A DNA stretch of 64,000 nt, taken from contig VXAI01000088.1 in assembly GCA_013399305.1 (NCBI GenBank), positions 1,948,151 to 2,012,150 of the forward strand, written 5' to 3'. Position numbers and translations under genes: made by a program. Origin of the DNA: Rostratula benghalensis (lineage: Eukaryota; Chordata; Aves; Charadriiformes; Rostratulidae). The notes under the pieces are model-generated. The model was given only the letters and a program-made list of their open reading frames with translations. It ran no database searches and was not told the DNA's origin. Of the stretch, positions 37,391-50,251 are shown in pieces; the stretch's first letter is position 1, and each line of letters begins with the position of its first letter.

Positions 37391-38157
37391 ATCATTGCTG
37401 CTCATATTACAAAGAAATGGCTTAATGGCAACTGGTAGCCATGTAATGAGAAATGAATCTGATGCAGGTACTGCAATCTTCATTTTACATTACGGAGAAA
37501 GTAGAGTTACTCTTACTCAAGGTTTCTATAGCTCCATGCAGTCTGCACCTGCACCTGCAATGAACAGCCTGATGAAATACCTTTTTTTCACCTTTCCAGT
37601 CTTCTGTAAGCCAGTTGATTTTGATCAAGGGCACGCATCTGCATTTCTTGGCACATAAACAGCTAGTCATTGTACGGACAGCTGACCTAATCATTGGCTT
37701 TCTAGTTGCATGGGAGGAGAGATACAGGCATGTGTGCTACTTAAACTTCACAAACAAGGCTTACATAAACCTTTCAATTTCAGGATTGATGACAAAGCAA
37801 CTCAATTCAAAACACTTTGTGCTCTTCGTAAAATTCTACCTCCCAGAATAATTTCACTCCTTCCAAACAAAATGACAGAATGCTGACAGCACAGGAATTA
37901 CTTTTAAAAGACCTCTCCGAAACTTGACATAAGGCTACCATTGAATTCAGTGGTCATAATAGACAGTTATTTCCATAACCTCCTTCCATACACATACCAA
38001 ACCCCCTAAAATAGATATGACTGTCATACCAAATCAACTATTGCTGCCTGCATGTATACAATAATACCTAGAGAGTTTACACTTCCAAAAATGACACCTT
38101 TAACTTACACATCGGTTATTTAAAATTTATAAAATAATCCTTCTGCTTCAGACACGA
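37391..38157. other. Non-coding stretch between CR1 and an LTR
   Basis: No clear homology. Two minus-strand splice-flanked runs (near 37510-37560 and 37600-37660, the latter with IKINWLTEDWK) can be drawn, but both are short and ambiguous in frame. Confidence 0.4.
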
Positions 38158-38663
38158 TGCTGTGGTTCAACCCCCAGGCAACAACCAGGATCATGCCACC
38201 ATTCACTCACTTCCTGCTTGTCCCCTGGGACAGGGGAGGAGAATTGGGAAAAAAAAGGAAACCTTGTGGGTTGAGATAAAGACAGTTTAATAGAACAGTA
38301 ATAGAAAATAAGGTAATAACAACAACAATAATGATAAAAAGAATATACGAAATGAGTAATGCAATACAATTGCTCACCACCCAATGATCAGTTGTTCAGC
38401 CCATCTTAAGCAATGATCACAAATTCCTGTTCCTCACCCAACACTCTTTATTTGCTGAGCATGAGGTCTATGGCACAAAATATTCCTTTGGCCAGCTTAT
38501 GCTGTCTATGCTCCCTCTCAGCTTCTACAAGAAGCTGAAAAAGTCCTTGACTTACTTAGCAACAAAGAAAACAATATGTCTTATAAACATTATTTTCTTC
38601 CTAAATCCAAGACACAGCAGACACTAGGAAAATTAACTCTATCACAGCTGAAACCAGGAAACA
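38158..38663 (-). mobile_element. Solo-type LTR of an avian endogenous retrovirus
   Basis: The text matches a common avian ERV LTR read in antisense: TGTGGTTCAACCCCCAGGCA at one end, then GGGTTGAGATAAAGACAGTT, TTGCTCACCACCCAATGATC, CCTTTGGCCAGCTTATG, AAGTCCTTGACTTACTTAGC and AACTCTATCACAGCTGAAAC with CCAGGAAACA at the other. The ends give TG...CA. About 500 bases are present, shorter than I would expect for the type, so internal deletions are likely. No gag, pol or env-like sequence flanks it, and no clear target-site duplication was found. Family assignment is from recognition, not a search. Confidence 0.75.
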
Positions 38664-39888
38664 TGACTAGCAGAAATAACTAAAATTCACTTAGTGGTTT
38701 CCATCATAAAAAAACAGAAATCTGACATTTCAAAGTGGAAAATTTTACTGGATATTTACCTTATTCACTTCATGTACTCCCACAGGTGACTAGAGAATTG
38801 TATGAAAAGCACACTCAGACTATTAAATTCCTCTCATTTTTTGACATCTCAGCCCTCAGGTGACCAAGACTATCAGTCTACTGAAAGGCCTAGAATAAGA
38901 AAATGAGTCCTACATATTCATAAAAACACAAATCCTTCCTTGCTCTTCTGTGAAGAATGAAATAAATCAGAATTTAATTTATCAGGGTAAGTATTTTTTC
39001 CCCTAAATGAAAAAAATGAGAAACAATAACAGTTAAGAATAATTTTTTCGTACCTATAAACATGGCTAGAAACAAGAAAAAACAGCTAGTTACTAATTAG
39101 ACAGTTCAAACAAACAAGAAAAAGGTAATTTCACACAGAAATAGATTGTGCCATTTGAGTATTTTATATGCTGGTAAGATTTCTAACAGAAACCTTAAGC
39201 AGTACAGAACACCTAGCAAAACACTATAGGAATTAACAAAAGCCACTTGGCTGTTCAATAACATGACAAGCATCTCTGATTTTACACAGATGAAACAGGC
39301 TGGTGATCTTTTTATGACAGTCCCTCCCTCCTGCTGATTCACGGCTTATAAGTACTTGGCAAAGGGCAGCTTTCAAATTTCCTCCCAGGATGCTATTCCA
39401 GCTCCTTCTGTCCCAGTAAACACCCTTCACATTTCATTACCAGACCAAGAATGTGTGTATTTATGTGATGAAAAGGGAAAGGAAAAGGAACCAGGGAGAA
39501 AGGAACTAAAAAGACAAGAAAGCAGAAAGTACAGAACAGAAAATCCTGGCGCTGGTCTGTGCCTTCCAGCACAGCCCCGAGCTAAAAGTAACACTGGGAT
39601 GCTTTTTTGGAGATGACACAAACCTGTATAAGGCTGTGTCCTCTGCATTGGCCCATTCCTCCAGGGAAGTGCAATTTGCCTTTGGCACAAACCGTACTGA
39701 GCACCATTGCCTGTTGCTCCTCCAGCCCTGGACCGATGTAACAGAAAAGGGGATAAATAGGTCCAGCCTCTCTGCTCTGCATTTATAGAGCATGCTGGGC
39801 TGTGACAAAATGAGTTTTCCTACTCAGCTCGTATAATGCACAGTCTTATTCTCTCTACTGTGCCTATGTGTGTACTCACACTCTGATT

Positions 39889-39937
39889 TAAAAAAAAACC
39901 ACAAACAAACCAAACAAAAAACCCACAAAACCCCAAA
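39889..39937. repeat. A/C-rich low-complexity tract
   Basis: A-run with ACAAAC, CAAACC and ACCCACAAAACCCC units. Irregular, of the same type as the other A/C tracts. Confidence 0.85.
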
Positions 39938-40638
39938 CTCAACAAACTGAAGAAACCTGCCTGCCTCTGCATCTTCCCTGTGTGTGCCACGGCACTTCAG
40001 CTCTCTCTTTTTTAAGTGGTGACCTGCTGCACACAGACTATTTGCAGATGTGACGGATCCTACAGCAGTACTGCAATCTTCCATACCCTTGACTAATTAA
40101 CAGGCAAGATGCGCACAAGTCAAAGAGCATGCTAAATATAGTCAAATATTTTACCAGGTGTTATAAGATAATGCAAATAGCTACGTGCACATAAGAGACA
40201 GCAAATGCTGTTTGTATTCTCCAGTTTATTTTCCTGTTTTCATCAGGCAATTTTTCTTAAGCACATAAAAACCCCAGCATGTGCAACATGCACAAAAAAC
40301 TATTTAGAGTGGGTGTGAGCTGCCTGGGGTTCCTCAGGCAGGTCTGGAGGCAACAAAATCTGCATCAGCCTAAAAGAAGCTAGGACACAGCAGCATTGGC
40401 TGCATTGGTATGATATTACTTTTTGACTGCAGCTGTACTGCTACATAGCATCATGCCTCACCACATGCACATGCAGGCTTGCACTGGGGCAGCCAGCACT
40501 AACCAGTTGTGACTGAATGTTTCTAGCATATGTGGGTCACTCTTTTCTAACTCTCTTTTTTGACAAGGGGGGGTTTTGGCTTTGGTTTCACCAGTAGCTT
40601 GAGTCAGTCTGGTTCAAAGCCACCTAATTCTTCTCTGG

Positions 40639-40690
40639 CTGCACAAGGAGCTGAGGGGCTGGACAAGAAGCTGAAGGACTGCACAAGGCA
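40639..40690. repeat. Imperfect 20-bp tandem repeat, about 2.5 copies
   Basis: CTGCACAAGGAGCTGAGGGG (40639-40658), CTGGACAAGAAGCTGAAGGA (40659-40678) and the start of a third unit (CTGCACAAGG). Units one and two agree at 16 of 20 positions. Confidence 0.85.
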
Positions 40691-41963
40691 GGAGATTTAC
40701 TAGGAGCAAGGGATGCAAAGTGTATAAGCAGATTCAAGAGTTTTTATTCTTGAAAGCTCAACCCCAAGTTACCAGTATGCAACCAAGACCTGGGAAGTAC
40801 ATGCACCTATAGTCCCTAATCAGGCTGCAGTATATCACACAACAGTTTCTACCATCTGTTGCTCTGCTTAATGAGTTATCTAGATGGTTTAGTAGTCACA
40901 CAGTGACTAAAATACTTTATGAACACAAACCAAAAAGCATTCCCAGATGCAAATGGTTAGAGTCCCAAGATACAATTCCCACCCAGGGAAAGGACATTTT
41001 CATCAATTACTCTGGTTTGAATAATTCAGTTCCAATGAGGAACATCCCACAAATGTAACCAGTATTTCACTAGAGCTGACTTTTATTCAGGTCAGAGTCT
41101 ATTTTCATAAGCTGCCATACTGGACAACAGAAATGTCATTAGTCTTCCCAAAATCTATACAAGCTGAGCCCCACCTGCTGGTACCTGATCTGTTAACAAA
41201 CATAGAGAAGGTATCCTTTGTCCTATAGGGGAGTGCCATCAAAGGTTTTATGTACAAGCCTACCAAGCTTACTTGTAGATTCAATCAGTAGTGTGGGTTT
41301 ATTTCTTAAGAGATTTCATTTCATCCTCAAATACAGGTTTGTAGCACACAGTCACAATTGTTTCTGAGTAAAACTGAAAAAAAAACCCAACCAAAAAAAA
41401 CAAACCATCATGGGTATTTTAAAGACTGCATTAACTTATAAAGCATTCAACTTAGTCTTTAAATGCCAAAAATTATATTATTATTGTTTATATGATTAAG
41501 TTTTCCTTTGATTTCTCTATCATTCTGATGATTCTGTTGTCCTTAGGCTTTTCTGCTGGAATAGTCCCCAAGTGAAATGGTGCCAGATGATTTAAATCCT
41601 CTTGTGGCAATACTAGTAAAAGAAAACACATCATTCCCACTTCAGATAGCCACATCACTGCTAAACAGACAAGGCTGTCAAGTTAAATAAGCCGCTACTG
41701 AAGTGCAGCCAAAAATCCAAAAATCCAGCTTCCATCTAAAAACCAGCAAAGGGAATACTGAGATGACTGGCTACTTATTCACAAAACTGAGAAGGAAGGT
41801 ATGCATTTTCTTTTAGGGTTAAATATACTTAGATTTTAGTAATTTTATTTAGTTCTGTATTATTTGATGAAATATTTGAAATACCTAGATAATCACAAAG
41901 ATCTCAGTGAGAGACCATTACATTCAGGAAATACTGAATTCTTACGGTGTTGCTAAGACAGTA

Positions 41964-43388
41964 TCCACCATATTTGTGAAGTCGTGGCAGTTGGTGAAGT
42001 TCCCACTCACTGGAAAAGAGGAAATGTAACCCCCATTTTCAAAAAGGGAAAAAAGAAAGGCTTGGGGAACTATAGACCAGTCAATCTCACCTTTGTGCCC
42101 ACCAAGATCGCGGAGCAGATTCTCCTGGTATGTACACTAGCACATGGAAAATAAGGAGGTGATTGGTGACAGCCAACAATGGCTTCACTAAGAACAAATC
42201 ATGCCTGGCACATTCGGTGGCCTTCTACAACAGTTACATCAATGGTGGGTAAGGGAAGAGCAAATGACATCATCTACATGGATTTATGCAAAGCATTTCA
42301 CACTGTCCCTCATGACATCCTGGTCTCTAAACTGGAGAGACAGGGATTTGATGGATGGACCACTTGGTGGATCAGGAACTGGATGGATGGCCTCACTCAA
42401 AGGATTGCAGTCAACAGCTCAATGTCCAAGTGGAAGCCAGTGAGGAATGGCACTCCTCAGGGGTTGGTACTAGGACCAGAGTTATTTGACATCTTTGTCA
42501 GAGACAGAGACAGTGGGATAGAATTTATCCTCAGCAAGTTTGCCAATGACACCAAGTTGTGCAGAGTGATCAACATGCTGGAGGGAAGGAATGCCATCCA
42601 GAGGGACCTGAACAGGCTTAAGAGGCGGGCCAGTGTGGCCTTCAGGAAGTTCAACCAAGCCAAGTGCAGAGTCCTGCACCTGGATATCCCAGGCACAAAA
42701 ACAGGTTGGGCAGAAAATATCTGGAGAGCAGCCCTGAGGAGAAGGACTTAGGAGGGCTCATTGATGAGAAGCTTGACATGAGACAGCAGTGTGCTCCAGC
42801 AGTCCAGAACCAGCTGCATCCTGGACTGCACCAAAAACAGTGTGCCCAGCAAGTCTCAGGAGGTGATTCTACCCCTCTACTCTGCACTCGTGAGACCCCA
42901 CCTGGACTGTGTGTGTCCAGCTGTGGAGTCCTCAACCACAGTAAGGATATAGCGAAGTTAGAGTGAGCCCAGAGGAAGGCAACAAAAAAAGATGAGAGGG
43001 CTGGAGCATGACTCTGTTGAAGAAAGACAGACTGAGAGAGTTGGGGTTGCTCAGCCTGGTGAAGAGAAGGCTCCAGGGAGACCTTGCAGTGGACTTCCAG
43101 TACTTGAAGGGGGCCTACAGGAGCGTTGGGGAGAGACTCTTGATCAGGGATAGTAACAATATTAAGAAGAATTTTTTGACTGTGAGGGTGGTGAGACTTT
43201 GGAATAGGTTGCTCAGACAAGTTGTAGGCACATAAGGACTACATCACTGGAGGTGTTCAAGGCTAGGTCAGATTGGACTGTCAGTGACCTAGTCCAGTGA
43301 AAGGAGTCCCTGCCCATAAAAGGGGGTTTGGGACTAGATGATCTTTAAGGTTTCTTCTAACTTTAACAATTCTATCATTCTATGATTT
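41964..43388 (+). mobile_element. CR1 LINE, longest copy in the window
   Basis: Sense CR1 of about 1.4 kb. It starts in the N-terminal reverse-transcriptase region ([20 protein letters not shown]), runs through the polymerase and ORF2 C-terminus ([20 protein letters not shown]), and ends in a 3' UTR with GGGACTAGATGATCTTTAAG and a tail TCTATCATTCTATGATT. The endonuclease and ORF1 are missing. Confidence 0.95.
42000..43235 (+). pseudogene. Decayed CR1 ORF2 reverse transcriptase
   Basis: ORF2 of CR1 encodes an endonuclease plus reverse transcriptase that copies the element's RNA at the insertion site. Here only the polymerase and C-terminus remain, spread over at least three frames (42179-42751, 42664-42966, 43008-43235). 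Motif A reads YMDLCKAFHTV, where an active enzyme has KAFDTV. The GTPQGLVLG block is recognisable. Motif C reads FANDTKL in place of FADDTKL, so the first catalytic aspartate is gone. With frameshifts and catalytic losses it cannot be active. Confidence 0.92.
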
Positions 43389-44667
43389 AGTGTAAGTTCT
43401 CATCTCTTCTTCGTTCTCTGCATGTCATGAAGAAAAACAGCTTCATCTTTTTGTGAGAAAATACATACTATATGTATTTGTTTCCTTCTGGAGATAGGAA
43501 TGGAAGTCTGAAAATTCACTTGCTTCAAGAATTTCCTCTATTATGTTACTCAGTAGTTTTAATTGCAAATTTTAAGCTGACTCACTATATACATCTAATT
43601 ATTTTAAAACAAAAAATGCATGCAATTCTAGTGCAGAAAATTACTATTTCTCTTTAATGGAAGCCTGTAATCAGCATGATTTACTTTATTCCTCCTAAAA
43701 ACTTCTGTAGCTTTGAAGTTAATGAAACAAATTGGAAATGGCTTAAAAATAACTGTAACATAGCTGAAATCAACAGAGTATATTTAAAACCTCTGATTTA
43801 GAAGGGCAAACTTTTGAAACCTATTGGTCTTGATAGTCAAGAAACAACCCCTTGAAACTATTCTGTGTCTAGCAATTTGATGGTTTTACTTGTATTTACT
43901 AACTTTAGTGACTGGGGATTGGGGAAACAGTATCAAGAACTCAAAAGGAAACAGGAGGAAGTACCTTCTCTTAGATTTGTCAAAGGTTACATTTCCCTTT
44001 TCTTCATTGAAATACATGATTTCAATAATTATAGTGAAATTCTCATGAACATAATTCTGATTCATCTCCAACTAAACCCACAGGAACACAACATCATTAC
44101 TAAAGGTGGGGGAACAAACAAACAACAAAAAAAACCTAGTCAAAACAAAACTAGACTCCTACAAAGGAGAAATGGAGAGGGATATTCGTTTGGCTTGAGA
44201 AGGATCCTGCTTCTACACACATTTTCCTAACACCCACAGATGCCTCCTCCACGGCCCTAATCCTTCCTTCTACTTAATTTCAAAAGTAATTCCAGTGACC
44301 ACAGCACAAGTATCGTCACTAAGACAGGGATGATATATTCTGTTGTGGTCCTGGCTGTACACAATCATCATGTAGTCTCTATCTGGATAGTATTAATGAA
44401 TTCAAAAATACAGATGACCTAGAAAAGATGTTGTTCCATCTTGCCCCATCAAAACATGGAGTTCTACCTTAAGGAGTACCTTGAATGTGTAGGAGTCATC
44501 TACAGTCATTGTGGAAGCCATATAAAATGCCTCTAGTTGATGCCCCAATCTCAAGGTTAAAGGGGTTGTCTCCAAGGGGGATCTTACAGTAGGCATCTGC
44601 TGATAAACTCTAAACCAAAACAATGAGGTAATGAAATAATACTTTGGTCACTTCAGCAAGCTTTGGG
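43389..44667. other. Non-coding stretch, no gene recognised
   Basis: AT-rich sequence between two CR1 fragments, with an A/C tract at 44112-44150. A minus-strand run near 43975-44070 (NFTIIIEIMYFNEEKGNVTF) looks protein-like and ends at a possible donor (AGAAG|GTACTTCC) but has no convincing acceptor. Confidence 0.45.
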
Positions 44668-45350
44668 TCAACAGAACATGGTTCTTATGGGTGAATCCAA
44701 CTACCCAGATATTTATTTGAAGATCAGTACAGCAGCTCACATCACACATCAAGCTCCTGGAATGCATAAAGGACTGCTTCCTCATACAAATGTTAGGTGT
44801 GCCCACCAGGAATGAGACGCTGCTGGACTTGCTACTCACAAACAAAACAGCTTGCTTTGCAATATCTCAGTTAGTGACAGCCTTGGCTGCAGTGACCACA
44901 ATATTGTGGAGACTGAGATCCTGCTGAGAATGCTGAAGGTTAGTAGTAAGACAAAAGAGACATCTCTAGCTCCCTCAGAGCCCAGCTGGGAGAGATTCTG
45001 TGGGAAGCTTCCACGGTGGATAAAGCAGGTAGAAAGTGCTGTGAGTTTTTCAAGAATGCTCTCCTGGAAGCACAAAAAAAGTTCATCCCTTTTAAACATA
45101 AAGGAAGTAGGTGGAGTAAGAGACCTCCTTGGTCTAACTGCGAGCTTCCGAGTCTGCTCAAAGCCAAAAGAGAAGGGTACCAGAGATGGAAAAGTGGAAA
45201 AATACTTTTTAAGAACTGCAAGGGCACTGCCAGGGTCTGCAGAGACGCAGTTAGAAAAGCAAAAGTTCAGCTCATGTTGAAACTGGCCAGAAATGTCAAA
45301 AACTACAGGAAAGGGCTCTTCAGGGACATAAACAACAAGCAGAGAGAAAC
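44668..45350 (+). mobile_element. CR1 LINE fragment, endonuclease end to linker of ORF2
   Basis: This sense fragment comes from the part of ORF2 absent in the other copies. Recognisable are MGESNYPDI (the MGDFNHPDI box of the endonuclease), DSLGCSDHNIVETEILL (GSLGCSDHEMVEF) and, in a second frame (45016-45369), FFKNALLEAQKKFIPFKHKG with AVRKAKVQLMLKLARNVKNY, the linker ahead of the reverse transcriptase. It is truncated at both ends and frameshifted. Confidence 0.85.
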
Positions 45351-48300
45351 ATATGTTCATGAATGGTAAAGTATAAATTATTATGGGAAGTAAACATTAG
45401 CAAAACACGACTTTCCTGCATGTACTAGTCATTATTTTTGTACCAACCAAACTTGGTACAATTAATGCCCCCAAAAGAAAACAGGGGAAAGGAGCAGCAG
45501 ATGCTTTAAGGTGCTGTTCTCTGTCAAAAACCTGCGGCCAAACTCTCAGCTGGTGGAAGACCAAGCTGCTCCAAAACTGCCTGAGAACCAGGCTCTGGCT
45601 TTCTACCAGAAGCAAGAAGGGTTTTTTCTGAAAACAGCAACTGCAGACAAAAGGCTATGGAGACAAAATCTTAAATAACCTTACTTTTACTTCTCTGGTT
45701 TATTCTCTCTGGGTCTCTGTTATCACAATTTCTAAAAAGCTATTCTGCTATTTTGCTTTTTCAGTAAGACTGAACAAAAACATTAGCCTATATGAGATCT
45801 CTGCTCCATTTAAATTTTACTCTGACAGCAAATAATGTCCACTTTAAATCTATTTACATTCTGAGATTTTAAAATGCTAGGGGTAAAGTAAGATTGTTGT
45901 GTTCCAGTCAAGTCGCCTCCCCAATCTTCCTCAAAAAGATGGGTGAAAAATTACAAATATTTTAATCTGGTTTATTTATAGCTATATCTTAAGAACAGTC
46001 TTTTTTTATTTTTAAGAGTAAATAAAAAATAATTTCAACTGTTTTAAGAATTGAGCAACTGAGTGTACAGTTTCTTGAACACACTATCCCCTCCTCAGCT
46101 TGTGCAGACAGGGGACAAAATGTAAAGATATTCTCTCTTTCACAATGTTCCATTATTGTGAAGTGTTAACACATGCAGCTTTGTTAATACTATTTAAGCC
46201 TAAAATGTTCTGAAAGTGGGAGCTAGAGAAAAATGTGTAGCTCTTCATCTTCCTCTGATAGCACACAGATTCTGCAAATAGAGCACAAATGTGAGTCAGG
46301 GTCCCACATCAAATTAACTCACAAGTCTGTATTCCCACTTGACAATTCTGACTCTGCACTTATAAAATCGATAGAGATCTGTTTTTACAAAAATGCTCCT
46401 ATATGGTCTCAACTGCCAGTAAGTATTTCATGTTCCAAAGAAGCTGTGCAGTTTGTTTTTTAGTGAGGGCGGAAACAGACATTTTGCAATTATGGTAGTT
46501 AAAACCAAAGAAACAAACAAGTTTTACTGATGGGGACTGACGACCTCCATTAGCAGACCAGTGCCTCAAAACTACCAAGATTTGCTGCCTATCACAGCTT
46601 ATTCCAGAGATGTGCTTATTCTCATGCAGGATAAATTGGACCTCACTAACATTGCCTAACATAAAATCACACTCCTGTTTTCTTTCTCTCATGAAACATG
46701 CTGTAGCACCCAGTGAGTTTATTGAATGATTATACACGGTCATCTAGAACATTCGTGGATATTGACTAAGGTAAATAATTTTCTAAGTCAGTGCAATTAA
46801 ATCCCCCACCAGACTGCATTTTGATACTGGTGTGATCTGCATGCAGTAATTACCCATCCTTTCTATTCTGTGTAACATATTATTTGCATTGACAGTGTTA
46901 AAAATCTTTTTTTTTTTTTTTTTCTTTCACATTATTTTTCCAAATGACTTACTTTGACCTTCATGAACTAAACCCAAAATGATCTCTCGGTTGACTACAT
47001 GACTTGTCCCAGGACTGCAGTCCCCTAATTATCTAGATTAGTTTGGAGTAATTGCAGATCAAGGGATCTGGATCCATGGAAACCTGTGCAGAGCAAGAGG
47101 CCATGGCAGCATGGAGGGCAAAGGGGTCTCAGACCTCTGCCCAGCACAGCATAATTCTTGTAAGTGCACTTGGGTCTGGGAGCTTGAAGTTCCCCCTGTA
47201 TCTCACTTTAGAGAGGAGGCTCTGTCCTGCATACTTTTGAAGAAAAAACATGCACCAGAGCTAAGACTGGACTGAATTTGGTTTATTTTCCATAATCTTA
47301 GTAGCGGATTCATTGCTTCTTGCTCAAACTTCCATTTTTCTCTCTGTCAGCTCGAGTAGTGCAGTTACAATGTAGATTTTTCTTCCAAACACTGCTGACT
47401 AGAATCAGCTGGATGTGTTCAACTAGCTGATTAAAAAAATTGTTAGGGAAAAGTTTTCCCTTTTCACCACTTAATTCATGTTTTTTCACTCCACAGAAGA
47501 GCCAACAGAAGAGCTCTTCCTAATGTGTGCTGGAATTTTTGGACAAGAGAGATTTGAATAAAGAACAATGATTAATCTTCAACTTCTCTGAGAAACACAC
47601 TAACAAGTAAACTGTGCCCTAGAAATCCTCAGTGACCTTGATTTCCTGCCAGTATATGATGGATTCTGAATTACAATAGCTTATATGGAACAAAAATAAA
47701 ATTGAAATACTGACCACCATTACTTTCCTCACCACGCAAGGGGTGAGTGAGGAGCAACGCTGGCTGATGTTCTGCCAATATTTTCCTTAATTATACCCAT
47801 AAGACACAGCCTTTCCTATCCACTGGCACAGCTAATCATCCCAAGTTCTCATCTGCTTGAGTTTGTATTAATTTGTCATCTTTCACTCATGCTTTCAGAG
47901 ATAGAATGGTGACTTTCCAAAGAGCATTACACAAGCCTTTTGTTTTAACTAGATCATCACTGTCATTTCTTACCTCCATTTTCTCACTCTGTCCTATCAC
48001 ATCCAACCCTTGTCACTGCTCTGTTATTTCTGAAGCTTTCTGAAAGGATGTCTCTAAACTTATCATCTCTTACTCAGTAACAAGAAGTCCAGCTGAACCT
48101 TCCATGTATTTGAAAATTCATCGCCAAAGCACTTTGTGTTTCATTCTCTTCCCTGTCACCCTTTGGCTTTGGAAAGACATTGTTGAGAAGTTCAGCAAAG
48201 CTGCCTTTTATCTTCTCTGAACCCATCTTTAAAAGGCTTCTCGTCACACCGTATCACTGACCTTTAGTCACACCGGGGGATCACAAGGTCTATAGTCACT

Positions 48301-50251
48301 TTGACCATCACAGTCTCATAATTCATTAGGCTCCATCTGTGTTCAAGCAGCATTTTCTCTCATCCTAAGGCGGCAAGGTTTGGGGATTGGGGTTTTTTTC
48401 TGGGCATTGTCAGCTACATCTGATTCCATGGTGAGAGCCAATATATCACTAGACACTGTGAGAACAGAATCAGGCAGATTTACTTAACCATCGTCTTTAA
48501 AGATTTGCCATGAGGTTCTGCTGCCATTCAATACACACTCTTACAAAAAGAAAGAGACATATTACTTACCCCGAATATCACCCTTAACATTTGCAAAGCA
48601 ATTTCGTGCTCTAAGTCAGAAATTATAGGAACAGCAATAGGATACTTGCACAGCTGGACTTCAGGCAGTGGCTCAAAAATAAAACACAGTCTCCTTATTC
48701 TTGCAGCCAGATGCACAAAGGAGTAACAGAAATCAGCATCCAAGCATCCTGCACACGTTATGTCTCCAGTGCCATATCAGCAGCACGGTTACTATTTCAG
48801 GACCCTAGTGAAAAAGTTAAACTAGAAAGCATGCCCTTAATCTGGGGCTTCCGCACTGCGGTACATTTGGCTGGAAGAGAACACTTGTGTAAGCAAGTAG
48901 AAAGAGGAAAGTAGAGGAATCTGAATGTTAACCCCAAAAGTAATCCTTAGTTGATGACTTCTGTGATAAAGAGTGAAATGTTTGCATCTCTGCATGTGTT
49001 CTCCAGAATACACAGCATTGCAAGATTGTGCCTTTTTTATTCCAGACTATATTGAGCACTCTCAATTTGTAATGAAGGCAAACAAAGAGAAGGAAAACTG
49101 CCCAGCTTATTCGACCAACATGTCTTCATTTTTCAAGTAAAAGAAACATTTCATACCAAGCTAAGAGAAAGATAACTCATGATCAATGGTCAGTAACCAA
49201 GACTGTTTAATTTATGCATATTTTTATTTCTCCTTTTATGCAGATTGCCACATACTGATCAGCTGTGTTTACACACCACTTTTATTAATAAACTAGTGCA
49301 AGGTACATTCATTTTACTGGCTAATTTGCTTGAAACTAATTTCTTGAAGCAGAGCCCAGTGAACTGAAGAGCCTATAGTTTTTGTGAAAAATATAATAGC
49401 ACTTCCCATTAGTTTTAAAGATCAGCTGCTTTATTATACAAATATCTAATTTCTTACCTCATCCAAGAAACAGGGAGGTTTCAAATTAGATAGTTAATTA
49501 TTAGAAAATGTCCGTTCTTCCCCCAGAGTGTAACCAAAATGAATCACCAATTCAGTTCATTTTAATTTCTTCCCTTAACACTCATATCAGCAGAGTTGTT
49601 AAACTATTTGCATGATCACTGAATCTTAAATCTATAAATCTCATCATCATAGCAGGAGGTTTTCATCTGAGTTCTCTTGTGCCAAATCCAGATTGCATTT
49701 TAAAATGCAGACTCATAATTTCATTCCAATTTGCTTGAAAGTCATGGTTTTCTGTGACAATCTGGAAATTGGACATTTCTATTATTGCCATCTCAAGAAG
49801 GATAGTGTTCAAGGAGAAATTCTACATACTGCGACTCATTTTTTCCATTTGTATTTCATAAACAAACATAAAGGGAAGTTAATAACAGAAGTAAATCTTT
49901 GTTTCTGGGTTCTAACTGCCAGCCCATCCAACTGCAAGACTATAAAGTAAAAACTGCAAAACAAAAGAAAACTAAACCTGAGCACTGAATATTGCAGCTT
50001 GTTTAATGTTTCTTATTCTACTTTATTAATGATAAGCAACAATTACAAAGCAAATGAGCAAATGAAACAAAAACCACCAGATGTACCCTGTAGGTCATAA
50101 GATTTTATTTTTGCTAGCATCTACATAGAATAAAATCTTATTCCTTACATTGAAAGACACACAAAAAAAAAATAATCCTATTCTGCAGATGGCTAATTGA
50201 ACAACACTCTTAATCTCATGTGCTACTCAAAATGGGGCTTACAAGGCATAC
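45351..50251. other. Non-coding stretch with one exon-like segment
   Basis: No transposon recognised apart from a T tract (46907-46923). The stretch holds the best single exon candidate of the window (48570-48699), listed separately. The rest is ordinary AT-rich sequence. Confidence 0.5.
48570..48699 (-). other. Candidate 130-base exon (minus strand)
   Basis: The donor TTCGGG|GTAAGTAAT is near consensus and the acceptor has a pyrimidine-rich lead (TTACTCCTTTGTGCATCTGG then CTGCAAG). Length is typical of vertebrate internal exons. Only one of three frames is open, entered in phase 2 and left in phase 0. It encodes 43 residues including RLCFIFEPLPEVQLCKYPIA and SDLEHEIALQMLRVIFG. The frame stays open 5' of the acceptor as well, to an ATG at 48743. 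I recognise no family. It is the most exon-like segment here, but still unproven. Confidence 0.3.

Larger units (their letters stand above)
38664..41963. other. Non-coding stretch, GC-richer near 39500-39800
   Basis: No gene recognised. The 39500-39800 part is less AT-rich and has overlapping minus-strand frames without domains; GGGATAAATAGG (near 39750) is TATA-like, but nothing else marks a promoter. A/C-rich tracts lie at 39889-39937 and 41376-41407. A short imperfect repeat lies at 40639-40690. Confidence 0.45.

Noticed and set aside
42651..43220. 189-codon minus-strand frame
   Set aside because: It is antisense to the CR1 copy at 41964-43388 and has no domain of its own.
44836..45360. 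174-codon minus-strand frame
   Set aside because: Antisense to CR1 ORF2 linker sequence, which explains its length.
46907..46923. T tract as a transcription terminator
   Set aside because: A bare T run in AT-rich vertebrate DNA with no preceding hairpin or Pol III gene is ordinary simple sequence.
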